In this document: positions 1 through 8,349 of the stretch, in pieces
Layout of the letters: each line of letters opens with the position of its first letter
Position numbering within the stretch: the stretch's first letter is position 1
NCBI GenBank assembly: GCA_002399235.1
Contig: DHDH01000029.1
Coordinates: 71,563 to 135,562 of the forward strand
Length of the DNA stretch: 64,000 nt
DNA from: Firmicutes bacterium UBA4881
Lineage (GTDB): Bacteria; Bacillota; DTU065
Direction of reading: 5' to 3'
Made by a program: the position numbers and the translations under genes
Notes under the pieces: generated by a model
What the model saw: the letters and a program-made list of their open reading frames with translations, nothing else
The model's database searches: none
Told to the model about the DNA's origin: nothing

Positions 1-221
1 ATTATCGAATAGGCTGAGGCACCAACTACGCCCTTTCTAATTTCTTCTAAATCGACTTCGATTATAATAGTCTCCTGAAGACTATCCCAGCCTATCATGT
101 TTTCCCAGGAAAACTCATATTTACCATCGGTAAGTTTATTAACTTCAGGATCGGTATAATAGTTTTTGGGTTCCCGATTGACATATTTATATCTTTTACC
201 TCTAGCAATGTTTGTTAACAT
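1..221 (-). CDS. Partial protein with discoidin-like (F5/8 type C) N-terminus
   Basis: The first 73 codons of a gene whose 3' part lies beyond the left edge. The ATG at 221 is preceded by a good SD (AGGTGA, about 6 nt upstream). The reading begins MLTNIARGKRYKYVN and continues through a KLTDGKYE stretch and a WENMIGWD stretch. This 'N-x-A-x-GK-x-Y ... LTDG' pattern is what one sees at the start of discoidin-like carbohydrate-binding domains, which often accompany DUF4855 proteins. It has no obvious signal peptide at this start. It diverges from two DUF4855-type genes, so a role in the same surface or polysaccharide process is a reasonable inference. The function of the missing part cannot be told. 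Confidence 0.6.
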   Translation of the reverse strand, partial: MLTNIARGKRYKYVNREPKNYYTDPEVNKLTDGKYEFSWENMIGWDSLQETIIIEVDLEEIRKGVVGASAYSI

Positions 222-384
222 TTTTTCACCTACATTCTTTCAAACTAAAACCATATTAATAACCAAGTTAATCGATTATAGCAACTAAATAATTCCCTCT
301 TAGACTCCACCTTCCTCTAACCTTAGGAAATTTGGATAAATACACACCTTAGCTTCCTAAATTAAGTGGCAGGATTATCGCCTA

Positions 385-398
385 TGTTATAGAACAAT
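385..398. promoter_or_regulatory. Dyad shared by both DUF4855 genes, copy 1
   Basis: The 14-mer TGTTATAGAACAAT contains the inverted arms TGTT/AACA around ATAG. It lies about 50 bases before the preferred start at 451. The identical 14-mer recurs before the second paralogue. It could be a regulator site or part of a promoter; no clear sigma-A -35 element goes with it. Confidence 0.4.
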
Positions 399-450
399 TA
401 CCGAGACTAATTTAATGGGAGCCTTTTTTCAAGTAGCTAGGAGGTTTACT

Positions 451-2154
451 ATGTATTTATTGTTCTTTATCGTTTCCTTATTATCTTTATGGTTACTTTT
501 TTCTCAATCAGCTAAGGCCCAAAGTGGAGACCAACTTTTTTACGATGATTTTTCTAAAGCTAAACCCGAATGGCAATTTATCCGCGATACCTGGGGACTT
601 AGGGATGGATTGCTAGCCCATGATGTCTATGCTATTGGTGCAGTTTATGTAGGTAATGACCAATGGCAAGATTATGAATGGGAAACTACCTTTAAGATTA
701 CTGAATATGGTAACGAACACGGTTCGTTAACATTTTTTACTAGAATGAGTGAACTGTGGGTAGGGTATGGTGTGACTGTCAATCAAAAAAGTATTGACCT
801 TTTAAGGTATGATGGCGCTTGGAATGAGAAATTCGAGTTAGGCCACAGTGTACCAGGGTTGTTAGCTGACAAATGGTATAAATTGAAAGTTTCTATTCGT
901 GGTAATCAAATTGAGGTTTATTTAGATGATCAACTACTCATTAGTGCGGCTGATCCTGATAACCTTTATACCCATGGAAGCGCATCTTGTTATGCAGATT
1001 ACACTAAAGCCATAATAAAAGAAGTTATCGTTACCGAACTAGAACCTGGCGAAATTATCCAGGTCTCTAACGCCCAAAGTAACGATATACTCCATGAAGA
1101 TGAATCTAATTGGCCCGGCTATCTCCCCCAAGGCGGCAGTGACGCTCTGGGAGTTAAACATATTATGCTTTGGTATTCTCATTTTGATTGGCATGAGCCA
1201 GAGATGTTACCCTATGTAGCCTTTGGTAAACGCAATAATCTCCAAGATCCAAACTTAGTAAAATATGTTGATTGGTTTTATGACACTTTCCTTTTCCTTT
1301 ATAATTTTGGCGATTGTCGGGTTACTCCTACCGATATTAATAAATGGAACTTTTGGCTTGATAAACTTTTTGCACCAGGAAAAGATTTAGATAGCTTTAA
1401 TAACACTGTTGATATAGTTAGAGAACAAGGAGTGGCTAACCCTGATCATAAAGTAAAGGTTATCCTCATGATTCCTCATCCTAGTGTAGAACAAAGTAAT
1501 TTTGGCTCCTTAGATGGTACTAGCCCTAGCTTAAACTTTTCTCTAAAAGATCAATCAGCAGAAGAAGCTAATGAACAAAGGTTTAATGCTGTTAAATGGT
1601 ATATAGACCAATGCTTGCAGAAGATCCAAAATGATAAGTATAATAACCTGGAATTAGTTGGTTTTTACTGGATGGAAGAGGCAGCTGATAGTGTTGACGG
1701 CCTTCTAATTCAAAGAACTAGCGAATATATTCATAATCGGGACCTGAAACTATTCTGGATACCAATGTTTGACGCTATTGGATATAAAGAGTGGCGCCAA
1801 AGAGGCTTTGATGCAGTTATGATGCAACCAAATTACTTTTGGCCAGAAAAGCTAAAACCTGTACGTATCGAAAGAACTGCAGCTATGGCTCGCAAATATC
1901 ATATGGGTGTAGAGGTTGAATTTGATGGTTCTGTAGCTAACCCCTTCTTTCGAAAGCGCTTCTATGAGTATTTAGATTATGGTGCTAAAACACGCTTTAT
2001 GACTGACGCCTTGGTTGGTTATTATGAAGGTGGTGGTGGCGTTTTAGAGCTTTTTCATAGTCAAGATCCAGAGTTACACGAGCTATATATTGCTCTTTAC
2101 GAATTTGCTAAAGGAACCTATAAACCACGTTTACTTAAAAGCGAAAGCAAATAA
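451..2154 (+). CDS. Exported LamG-like + DUF4855-type protein (paralogue 1)
   Basis: A 567-residue exported protein. The frame is open from 415, but the ATG at 451 has the SD (CTAGGAGG, 6-7 nt upstream) and begins a signal peptide ending near SAKA-QS, so 451 is preferred. Residues about 28-195 look like a concanavalin/LamG-like jelly roll (DDF...W..RDG.L.HD, then a YEWETTFKI strand and LRYDGAWNE), the fold used by carbohydrate-binding and DUF1080-type domains. Residues about 215-555 match the DUF4855 pattern as I know it: HIMLWYSHFDWHE, WFYDTFLFLYNF, VKVILMIPHPS, GFYWMEEA, and a late YYEGGGGVLELF. The repeated acidic and aromatic positions suggest a TIM-barrel-like glycoside hydrolase fold, but no catalytic residue is proven. 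It is a tandem paralogue of the next gene, with which it shares order and motifs throughout. A hairpin terminator follows directly. Confidence 0.7.
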   Translation: MYLLFFIVSLLSLWLLFSQSAKAQSGDQLFYDDFSKAKPEWQFIRDTWGLRDGLLAHDVYAIGAVYVGNDQWQDYEWETTFKITEYGNEHGSLTFFTRMSELWVGYGVTVNQKSIDLLRYDGAWNEKFELGHSVPGLLADKWYKLKVSIRGNQIEVYLDDQLLISAADPDNLYTHGSASCYADYTKAIIKEVIVTELEPGEIIQVSNAQSNDILHEDESNWPGYLPQGGSDALGVKHIMLWYSHFDWHEPEMLPYVAFGKRNNLQDPNLVKYVDWFYDTFLFLYNFGDCRVTPTDINKWNFWLDKLFAPGKDLDSFNNTVDIVREQGVANPDHKVKVILMIPHPSVEQSNFGSLDGTSPSLNFSLKDQSAEEANEQRFNAVKWYIDQCLQKIQNDKYNNLELVGFYWMEEAADSVDGLLIQRTSEYIHNRDLKLFWIPMFDAIGYKEWRQRGFDAVMMQPNYFWPEKLKPVRIERTAAMARKYHMGVEVEFDGSVANPFFRKRFYEYLDYGAKTRFMTDALVGYYEGGGGVLELFHSQDPELHELYIALYEFAKGTYKPRLLKSESK

Positions 2155-2162
2155 ACCATACT

Positions 2163-2192
2163 CCAGGTCTCCAAAAGACCTGGCTTTTTTTA
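2163..2192 (+). terminator. Rho-independent terminator
   Basis: Stem CCAGGTCT/AGACCTGG with a short CAAA-type loop and a T-run, 10 bases after the stop of the first DUF4855 gene. It separates the two paralogues into different transcription units. Confidence 0.85.
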
Positions 2193-2228
2193 TCGATAGC
2201 TGGATAGATTAGAGAAGGATATCCAAAA

Positions 2229-2244
2229 ATTGTTATAGAACAAT
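2229..2244. promoter_or_regulatory. Dyad shared by both DUF4855 genes, copy 2
   Basis: ATTGTT-ATAG-AACAAT is a perfect 6-bp inverted repeat about 33 bases before the ATG at 2277. Its core 14-mer is identical to the one at 385-398. Conservation of the site where the rest of the spacer has diverged suggests a common regulator of the two paralogues. Confidence 0.45.
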
Positions 2245-2276
2245 GTAAAAAGAAACTAAGCTGGAGGGGATATTAA

Positions 2277-3980
2277 ATGAATTCGTGGCCCAGGAGAGTA
2301 TTGTTTATTATAATGCTTTTGTTGTCTACATCGCTACTTAGCCTAGCTGTTCCCGGTGATATATTATTTGAGGATGAGTTTGCTAGCCCATCAACTAATT
2401 GGCGTTTTGACCGCAACAATTGGTTAATTCGGGATGGCGTACTTGCTCATGATGATTTTGCTATTGGTACTGCGTATTACACAGGTGGGCAGGATTGGAC
2501 TGATTATGAGTGGGAAACTAAATTTCAAATTACCAAATATGGTAATGAAAATAGTGCTATGTTTTTATTCTTTCGTTCTAAGGAAGCTTGGTCTGGCTAT
2601 GGTTTAGCCATAACAAGAACCTCAATGTTACTTTCGAGATATGACGGAGCCTGGAACGAAAGAGTCATTCTCGGTCAAACTAGCTTAAACGCTAAGCCTA
2701 ATACTTGGTTTAACTTAAAGATTCAGGTCCAAGCTAACCAGATAAAGGTCTTTGTTAACGATAAGTTACGTCTAGATGTTTTTGATCCTGATAACAAATA
2801 TCCCCACGGTTCTTTCTCTTACTATACAGATTATCTTACTGCTGAAGTTGACTTGGTTAAAGTTACTGAACAAGAAACTCTTGAAGTTAAAACTAGTAAC
2901 AGAAAAATTGCCACAAGCATCCTTGATGAAGAAGAGACCAATTGGCCAGGTTATAAAGTTCAAGGTAGTTCCGAGGTTATGGGTGCTAAGCATATCATGC
3001 TTTATTACACTCATCATAACTGGAACGAGTATGACTTGCTTCCTTATGTTGCCTATGGGGAGAGAAAAAATCCTATTGACGACCTTTATGTAGAGTATAA
3101 AGACTGGTTTTTTGATACTTTCTTACTTCTCTATAACCAATTTGGTGATACCCGCACTAGCCCTACTGATATTACCAAGTGGCAATTATGGCTTGATCTT
3201 CTTTTTGGCGCTGATAAACATCTCGATAGTTTAAACCGTGCTGTCGATTTGGCTAGAAAACAGGGTGTTAAAGGCGATAATTATAAAGCTAAGGTTATCG
3301 TTATGATCCCTTACCCTAGTCCAGAACAACCCAACTTTGGTGATGTAGACGGTGATGGTATCAACGAAAACTTCTCTAAAGAAAACAAAAATGCTACCGA
3401 CGATCGAGTCAAAGCAGCTAACTGGTTTATTGAGCAAACTTTAGCTAATTTTTCTAGTAAACGTTTTGCTAACCTAGAATTAATCGGATTTTATTGGTTT
3501 GAAGAACAAATCGATGGTGCAGATGGTTCTGTTATAAAAGCCACTGCTAATCGTATTCACGAAGAAAAGTTAATGCTCTACTGGATTCCTATGTTCGATG
3601 CTACTGGAGCGAGCTCGCCAAAAGCTTATGGTTTTGATGCAGTTATGATGCAACCTAACTATTTCTGGCCTAAGAATCTTTCCACGGAACGTTTAGCTAG
3701 AACTGCTGCCATGGCTCGTAAATATAATTTAGGTGTCGAAATTGAATTTGATGCTAATGCCAATAACGAGTTCTACCGTAAACGTTTTTATGAGTATCTC
3801 GATATGGGTGTACACACTGGTTATATGAAAAATGCCCTTCTTTCTTATTACGAAGGTGGCGGTGATGTTCTTAAATTCTTCCGTAGTAAAGATCCAGAGA
3901 TACACAAGATGTACCAGGCGCTGTATGAATTTGTCAAAGGAACTTATAAACCCCGCGAAATTCTCAAATATAATAATTAA
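2277..3980 (+). CDS. Exported LamG-like + DUF4855-type protein (paralogue 2)
   Basis: 567 residues, started by an ATG with SD GGAGGGGA. Residues 1-25 form a signal peptide (charged start, then IIMLLLSTSLLSLA). The N-terminal jelly roll (about 28-195) and the DUF4855-type region (about 215-555) follow the same motifs as the upstream paralogue: WLIRDGVLAHD, HIMLYYTHHNWNE, WFFDTFLLLYNQ, VIVMIPYPS, GFYWFEEQ, AVMMQPNYFWP, SYYEGGGDVLKFF. An insertion near residue 360 carries a DVDGDGINE stretch that resembles a calcium loop. The motif AVMMQPNYFWP is identical in both copies, which makes it a candidate substrate-site segment. Export and the lectin-like domain point to a cell-wall or polysaccharide substrate; this is inference. 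A strong terminator follows. Confidence 0.7.
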   Translation: MNSWPRRVLFIIMLLLSTSLLSLAVPGDILFEDEFASPSTNWRFDRNNWLIRDGVLAHDDFAIGTAYYTGGQDWTDYEWETKFQITKYGNENSAMFLFFRSKEAWSGYGLAITRTSMLLSRYDGAWNERVILGQTSLNAKPNTWFNLKIQVQANQIKVFVNDKLRLDVFDPDNKYPHGSFSYYTDYLTAEVDLVKVTEQETLEVKTSNRKIATSILDEEETNWPGYKVQGSSEVMGAKHIMLYYTHHNWNEYDLLPYVAYGERKNPIDDLYVEYKDWFFDTFLLLYNQFGDTRTSPTDITKWQLWLDLLFGADKHLDSLNRAVDLARKQGVKGDNYKAKVIVMIPYPSPEQPNFGDVDGDGINENFSKENKNATDDRVKAANWFIEQTLANFSSKRFANLELIGFYWFEEQIDGADGSVIKATANRIHEEKLMLYWIPMFDATGASSPKAYGFDAVMMQPNYFWPKNLSTERLARTAAMARKYNLGVEIEFDANANNEFYRKRFYEYLDMGVHTGYMKNALLSYYEGGGDVLKFFRSKDPEIHKMYQALYEFVKGTYKPREILKYNN

Positions 3981-3987
3981 TTACCAA

Positions 3988-4019
3988 GAGGTAGACCGAT
4001 TATCGTCTACCTCTTTTTT
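3988..4019 (+). terminator. Rho-independent terminator
   Basis: Stem GAGGTAGAC/GTCTACCTC (9 bp, perfect) with an 8-base loop and TTTTTT, directly after the second DUF4855 gene. Confidence 0.9.
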
Positions 4020-4077
4020 GGGGATGTCTAGCACTACAAATAGTTACAATATATATTAACTACCCAAACTAGGCCCT

Positions 4078-4106
4078 TTGACTATCAGTTAATATAAGCA
4101 TATAAT
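4078..4106 (+). promoter_or_regulatory. Sigma-A promoter of the ArsR gene
   Basis: TTGACT, a 17-bp spacer and TATAAT. An imperfect AT-rich dyad (TTAATATA...TATAATTAA, 4090-4110) overlaps the -10, where a self-regulating ArsR protein would bind. Confidence 0.75.
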
Positions 4107-4137
4107 TAAATTATAGCAACCCCAAAGGAGGTTCATT

Positions 4138-4503
4138 ATGTTTGAGTTAGTTACACGTCTAAAAGCTATCAGTGATATGACTAGACTTAAGATGCTTAAA
4201 CTCATTATGGAGCAAGAGTTTAGTGTCTGCGAATTAGCTAGACTTTTAAATATCAGTCAACCAGCAGTCTCTCAGCACCTCCGACGCTTAAAAGCAGTAG
4301 GATTAGCTAAGGAAGATCGTCGTGGACAATGGATCTATTATAGTACTACAAAAAATGCCGTAGAGAACATAGTCCATGATCTTCAAATACTATGTGATTG
4401 TTCCTTAAAAAGCTTACCAGAGTTTAATGATATTATCCCTCTTCTAGAAAACTCTAGCGAACTACAAAAAGATTGTTTAGCTCCTGAAAAAGACAAATCC
4501 TAG
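4138..4503 (+). CDS. ArsR family transcriptional regulator
   Basis: 121 residues; ATG preceded by AAAGGAGG. Residues about 5-80 form the winged helix: a DMTRLKMLKLI helix, the segment SVCELARLLNISQPAVSQHL as recognition region, and a wing with RRGQWIYYS. One cysteine sits in the position of the metal-binding helix (SVCELA), and a further CDC follows near residue 86. A metal or redox signal is possible, but the classical ELCVCDL box is not complete. The C-terminal 30 residues are polar and not recognised. The gene stands 17 bases before rarA and probably shares its transcript, although the two have no known functional tie. The ligand cannot be deduced. Confidence 0.85.
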   Translation: MFELVTRLKAISDMTRLKMLKLIMEQEFSVCELARLLNISQPAVSQHLRRLKAVGLAKEDRRGQWIYYSTTKNAVENIVHDLQILCDCSLKSLPEFNDIIPLLENSSELQKDCLAPEKDKS

Positions 4504-4520
4504 GACTGGGGGGCTTAGTG

Positions 4521-5822
4521 ATGGATCTCTTTAGCCAAATGACCAAAGACGAAATAAAAAGAAAAGCTCCTCTAGCCGATCGTATGCGGCCTAGAAACCT
4601 GGATGAATTTTATGGGCAAAATAAAGCTGTGGGCCCAGGTAGTGTTTTAAGGGCATTAATCCTCAACGATCGAGTGCCGTCAATGATACTTTATGGCCCT
4701 CCTGGGTCTGGCAAAACTACCTTAGCTAGTATTATCGCAAACCTCACACAAGCAAAATTTATAACCTTAAGTGCTGTAACAAGTGGTGTAGCAGATATTA
4801 GATCAGCTATCCAAAATTCAAAAGAAGAGCTGACTCTTAACCAAAGACGAACTATCCTCTTTATTGACGAAGTACATCGCTTTAATAAAGCCCAACAGGA
4901 TGCTCTCTTACCTCATGTTGAAGATGGAACCATTAGCCTTATTGGTGCTACTACAGAAAACCCTATGTTTAGTGTAAATAAAGCTCTGTTATCCCGTTGC
5001 CGAATTGTTGAACTTGTTTCTTTAAGCAATGAGGATATAAAAAAGATTCTCCAAAACGCTTTATTAGACCCTGAACGCGGTTTGGGAGAATTTAAGGTTG
5101 ATCTAGAAGATGGGTTTTTAGAGCAACTAATTATTCTCACTAGTGGTGATGCTAGACAAGCCTTAAACACTTTAGAACTTGCGGTTCTTGCTGCCCCTAG
5201 AGAAAAAGAGCGAGTGCAACTTACTAAACAAATTTTAGAAGATATTATCCAAAAACCTTTGCTAAACTATACTCAAGGCGGCGATGAACACTATGATGTA
5301 ATTAGCGCTTTTATTAAAAGCGTACGTGGTTCCGATCCAGATGCTGCTATCTACTATCTTGCTCGTATGCTTTATGCCGGTGAAGATCCTTTATTTATTG
5401 CGAGAAGATTAATTATTTTAGCCTCAGAAGATATTGGGCTAGCTGATCCTTTCGCCCTAACCATGGCTGTAAGTGCTGCCGAAGCTATCAATCGCATCGG
5501 TTTACCCGAAGGGCGTATTCCCCTTTCAGAAGCCACCATCTATCTTAGTTTAGCCCCTAAATCAAACTCTGCTTATCTAGCCATCGATAAGGCGCTTAGT
5601 TATGTTGAGAAAAATCCTAACCCCAATGTACCAAGACATCTTAGAGATGGGAGTCGTGGTGGTAAGGAAGCCTTAGGTTTTGGTGTTGGCTATCTTTACC
5701 CACACGATTATCCTGGCCATTTTATTAAGCAAAACTATCTACCCACTGAAGTTAAAGAAAACTTTTTTAAACCCGGGGAATTAGATCAGCTACCGGGAAA
5801 TACCCAGGAAAAAAACAGGTAA
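4521..5822 (+). CDS. rarA: Replication-associated recombination protein A (RarA/MgsA)
   Basis: 433 residues from the ATG at 4521 (a GTG directly before it is also in frame). It is a AAA+ ATPase related to clamp-loader proteins that acts at stalled replication forks. Visible motifs: Walker A GPPGSGKT near residue 60, Walker B ILFIDEVHRF near 115, sensor 1 GATTENP, arginine finger region LLSRCRIVEL, and the family's C-terminal block with AIYYLARMLYAGEDP, IILASEDIGLADP and RHLRDGSRGGK. Length and order match full-length RarA. The SD is a G-rich stretch (CTGGGGGG). It lies downstream of the ArsR gene on the same strand. Confidence 0.95.
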   Translation: MDLFSQMTKDEIKRKAPLADRMRPRNLDEFYGQNKAVGPGSVLRALILNDRVPSMILYGPPGSGKTTLASIIANLTQAKFITLSAVTSGVADIRSAIQNSKEELTLNQRRTILFIDEVHRFNKAQQDALLPHVEDGTISLIGATTENPMFSVNKALLSRCRIVELVSLSNEDIKKILQNALLDPERGLGEFKVDLEDGFLEQLIILTSGDARQALNTLELAVLAAPREKERVQLTKQILEDIIQKPLLNYTQGGDEHYDVISAFIKSVRGSDPDAAIYYLARMLYAGEDPLFIARRLIILASEDIGLADPFALTMAVSAAEAINRIGLPEGRIPLSEATIYLSLAPKSNSAYLAIDKALSYVEKNPNPNVPRHLRDGSRGGKEALGFGVGYLYPHDYPGHFIKQNYLPTEVKENFFKPGELDQLPGNTQEKNR

Positions 5823-5866
5823 TTTTATGAGCCTTCCGGAATATCCTTTAGCCGGGAGGTGTTTTT

Positions 5867-6280
5867 TTGTTTACAAACTACCTAACATCAGAACAAAAGC
5901 AATTTCTACTTCAACTTTCTCTTGAAGTACTAACATTGAAAAACAGTATTGATCCTAAGGAAAAAATATACTTACAGTTTATAGAAGAAGAGATACAAGG
6001 CCTAAAGAAAAATATTAGTGAGCTTAAAAAAGCAGAAGCTGTATTTAATACTCGTAAAGTCCGTTTTATCGCTCTCTTTGAACTCTACCTTTTAGTCTTA
6101 ATAAAAGGCGAACTACTGCCTGTAGAAGAAAGTTGTCTTAGTTGGTTAGGTCAACGCTTTGGGTTTAGTGGCTCCGATCTTACTAAGGTCTTAGAATTAG
6201 CGAAAGACGCTAGTTCTTTACTCACTGACGCCAAATATCTGATTCAAAAACCAGTTGCTTTCCAGGTGGCGGTTGGATAG
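5867..6280 (+). CDS. Small helical protein, possibly TerB-like; function unknown
   Basis: 137 residues from a TTG at 5867 with SD GGGAGGT at the right distance. It is mostly helical. A charged, coiled-coil-prone segment (about 30-65) is followed by a block around FIALFELYLLVLIKGELLPVEE and a GFSGSDLTKVL turn. That spacing resembles the acidic loop between helices in TerB-like domains, but the match is weak and I do not claim it. No signal peptide or catalytic motif is seen. Its last codons overlap a hicB-like remnant read in another frame, so the present C-terminus (after about residue 128) may be an artefact of a deletion that joined the two sequences. Confidence 0.5.
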   Translation: MFTNYLTSEQKQFLLQLSLEVLTLKNSIDPKEKIYLQFIEEEIQGLKKNISELKKAEAVFNTRKVRFIALFELYLLVLIKGELLPVEESCLSWLGQRFGFSGSDLTKVLELAKDASSLLTDAKYLIQKPVAFQVAVG

Positions 6281-6363
6281 CTGATATACCAGAGCTCCCA
6301 GGTTGTATGTCTGATGGTGAAACTAAAAAAGACGCACTTGAAAATCTTGAAGAGACTAAATAA
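6265..6363 (+). pseudogene. 3' remnant of a hicB-like antitoxin gene
   Basis: Read in the frame that starts GGT at 6265, the sequence gives GGGWIADIPELPGCMSDGE, then TKKDALENLEETK and a stop at 6361. This is the characteristic first-domain core of HicB-like antitoxins ('GGGW.A..PDLPGC.SDGETPEEAL'). The N-terminal strand, the start codon and the C-terminal DNA-binding part are all missing, and no hicA toxin gene is next to it. It overlaps the 3' end of the preceding gene out of frame, as expected for a deletion joint. Confidence 0.7.
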
Positions 6364-6370
6364 GATTATA

Positions 6371-6415
6371 TTAATAAGGATGAACCTGGCTAAAAGCCAG
6401 GTTCATCCTTATTAA
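6371..6415. terminator. 20-bp perfect inverted repeat, likely bidirectional terminator
   Basis: Positions 6371-6390 and 6396-6415 are exact reverse complements around a TAAAA loop. The element lies between the convergent hicB remnant and nadD. It lacks a long T-run on either side, so termination is probable but not certain. Confidence 0.6.
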
Positions 6416-6532
6416 GTGTACTAGTTTAAATAAACAAATATACTCCCATTTTAGAGAATGGCTCCTGTAGAATACAGAAACCACCTCCTATCAGCCTTAG
6501 TTTAAGATTTTTTGCCCATACGGAAAGCTTTT

Positions 6533-7114
6533 TTATTTGTATAGTTTAAATAAACTTATATAGTCGTAAACCGCTGGATGGAGATAGTATCTAACATCTA
6601 AGCCACTAGCAATTCTTTGTCTAATATCAGTAGAAGAGATACCAATGGGTGGGCAATCTGCAATGATAAACGAATCTTGATGCTTTTTAATAAATTCACT
6701 TTCGGAAAAATCTACACCTGGTCTATTAAGCCCTACAATTTGGCAATGTTTAATAATTTCTTCGGGATTTACCCAGGTGCCAAAGTCTCTTAAAGAGTCA
6801 CCACCGACGATAAAATAAAGTTCATCTTCGGGAAAGCATTTTTTTATCTCGTTAATAGTTTGATAGGTATAGGCAGGTGTTTCTCGATTAAGGTCCCAGA
6901 AAGCAATAGCAAAGTGAGGGTTCTCGGCGATAGCCATTTCTAGCATAGCTAGTCTATCCTCGGCCATAGCATGAGCCTTTTTTTTATGAGGTGGAATTTT
7001 AGCGGGGAGAAAATAGACAATATCTAAGTTTACTGCTTCTCTAGCTACTTCGGCCAGGAATAAATGACCCCAATGAACAGGATCGAAAGTACCACCGAGT
7101 ATGCCAATTTTCAT
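6533..7114 (-). CDS. nadD: Nicotinate-nucleotide adenylyltransferase
   Basis: 193 residues. It transfers AMP from ATP to nicotinate mononucleotide in NAD synthesis. The nucleotidyltransferase signature GGTFDPVHWGHL is at residues 7-18 and the ISSTDIR motif, which closes the active site, is near residue 160. Its ATG overlaps the proA stop by 4 bases (ATGA), so the two are translationally coupled. In many Bacillota nadD is followed by the HD-domain gene yqeK and the ribosome silencing factor rsfS; here neither follows, and the gene is the last of its unit. Confidence 0.95.
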   Translation of the reverse strand: MKIGILGGTFDPVHWGHLFLAEVAREAVNLDIVYFLPAKIPPHKKKAHAMAEDRLAMLEMAIAENPHFAIAFWDLNRETPAYTYQTINEIKKCFPEDELYFIVGGDSLRDFGTWVNPEEIIKHCQIVGLNRPGVDFSESEFIKKHQDSFIIADCPPIGISSTDIRQRIASGLDVRYYLHPAVYDYISLFKLYK

Positions 7115-8349
7115 CGAATCTGCCCTTCTCCCTCAATAACATACTTTACTGTTGTCAATTCCTCCAAACCCATAGGTCCTCTCGCATGCATCTTTTGTGT
7201 AGAAATTCCAATCTCTGCACCTAAACCAAATTCTCCCCCGTCTGTAAAGCGAGTAGAAGCATTGACATAGACTGCAGCAGCATCAACTTCTTCGGTAAAG
7301 CGTTTGGCTGTAAAGTAGTTATTAGTTACAATTGCTTCAGAATGCTTAGTCGAATACCTAGCAATATGTGTTAAAGCATCATCTAGACTTTCTACAACTC
7401 GAATCGCCATAATCAGATCAAGATATTCAGTAGCCCAATCGTCCATCTCTGCTGGGGTTAATTCAGGAACAAATTGTCTAGCATAAGGGCAACCCTTTAC
7501 TAAAACCCCTCTTTTTTGCAATTCTTTTACCATTTCTGGTAAAAACTCCGCAGCAACTTTTTCATGAATAAGTGCTTTCTCTAAGGCATTGCAAACTCCG
7601 GGTCGTTGGCATTTACCATTGACAATAATATTTTTGGCCATTTCCAAATCAGCTTCGGCATCTACATAAATATGGCAGTTACCAACACCTGTTTCTATAA
7701 CCGGTACAGTAGCATTTTGGGAAACAAATTTGATAAGACCAGCGCCACCTCGAGGAATAACTAGATCAATATATTCTCTTAACCTAATTAATTCAGCGAC
7801 AATGGCTCGATCAGTATCTTCGATAATCTGTAAAGCATCTGCGGGGATGTCGGTCTCTTTTAAGGCTGCTTGCAAAACCTTGGCAATAGCTAAATTAGAA
7901 TGACGTGCTTCGGAACCCCCTCGGAGAATAACTGCATTCCCCGATTTCAAACATAGAGCTGCAGCATCAGCTGTTACATTAGGTCGGGCTTCATAAATCA
8001 TGCCAATAACACCAATAGGGACCCTTACTTTACGGATTTTGAGACCATTAGGTCTTTTAGTCATCTGAATCTCTTCACCAACAGGATCCGGTAGATTAAC
8101 TACTTCAATAAGCCCTTGGGCCATACTATCAATTCGTTCAGGTGTGAGACGCAAACGATCCTGTAGCGCTTTGGATAAATGGCTGTTCTCAGCTAAATCC
8201 TGACTGTTCGCTTGGAGTATAGCAGCTTTAGCTTCTTGTAATGCTGTTGCCATATGCAACAAGGCGGCATCCTTTGCACCTCTAGTTTTAAGAGACAATG
8301 CTTTACAAGCCTCTTTGGCTAGCCTACTCTTTTCATATAATTCTGACAT
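7111..8349 (-). CDS. proA: Gamma-glutamyl phosphate reductase
   Basis: 412 residues, the usual size. It is an aldehyde-dehydrogenase-fold enzyme that reduces gamma-glutamyl phosphate with NADPH, the second step of proline synthesis. Visible landmarks are PIGVIGMIYEARPNVT (about 112-127), the NAVILRGGSEA segment, the catalytic cysteine in GVCNALEK (about residue 255) and the C-terminal EFGLGAEIGISTQKMHARGP block. The ATG overlaps the proB stop (TGATG). It forms an operon with proB upstream and nadD downstream. Confidence 0.97.
   Translation of the reverse strand: MSELYEKSRLAKEACKALSLKTRGAKDAALLHMATALQEAKAAILQANSQDLAENSHLSKALQDRLRLTPERIDSMAQGLIEVVNLPDPVGEEIQMTKRPNGLKIRKVRVPIGVIGMIYEARPNVTADAAALCLKSGNAVILRGGSEARHSNLAIAKVLQAALKETDIPADALQIIEDTDRAIVAELIRLREYIDLVIPRGGAGLIKFVSQNATVPVIETGVGNCHIYVDAEADLEMAKNIIVNGKCQRPGVCNALEKALIHEKVAAEFLPEMVKELQKRGVLVKGCPYARQFVPELTPAEMDDWATEYLDLIMAIRVVESLDDALTHIARYSTKHSEAIVTNNYFTAKRFTEEVDAAAVYVNASTRFTDGGEFGLGAEIGISTQKMHARGPMGLEELTTVKYVIEGEGQIR

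Noticed and set aside
2772..3093. Open frames in both directions inside the second DUF4855 gene
   Set aside because: Out-of-frame shadows of a clear coding sequence.
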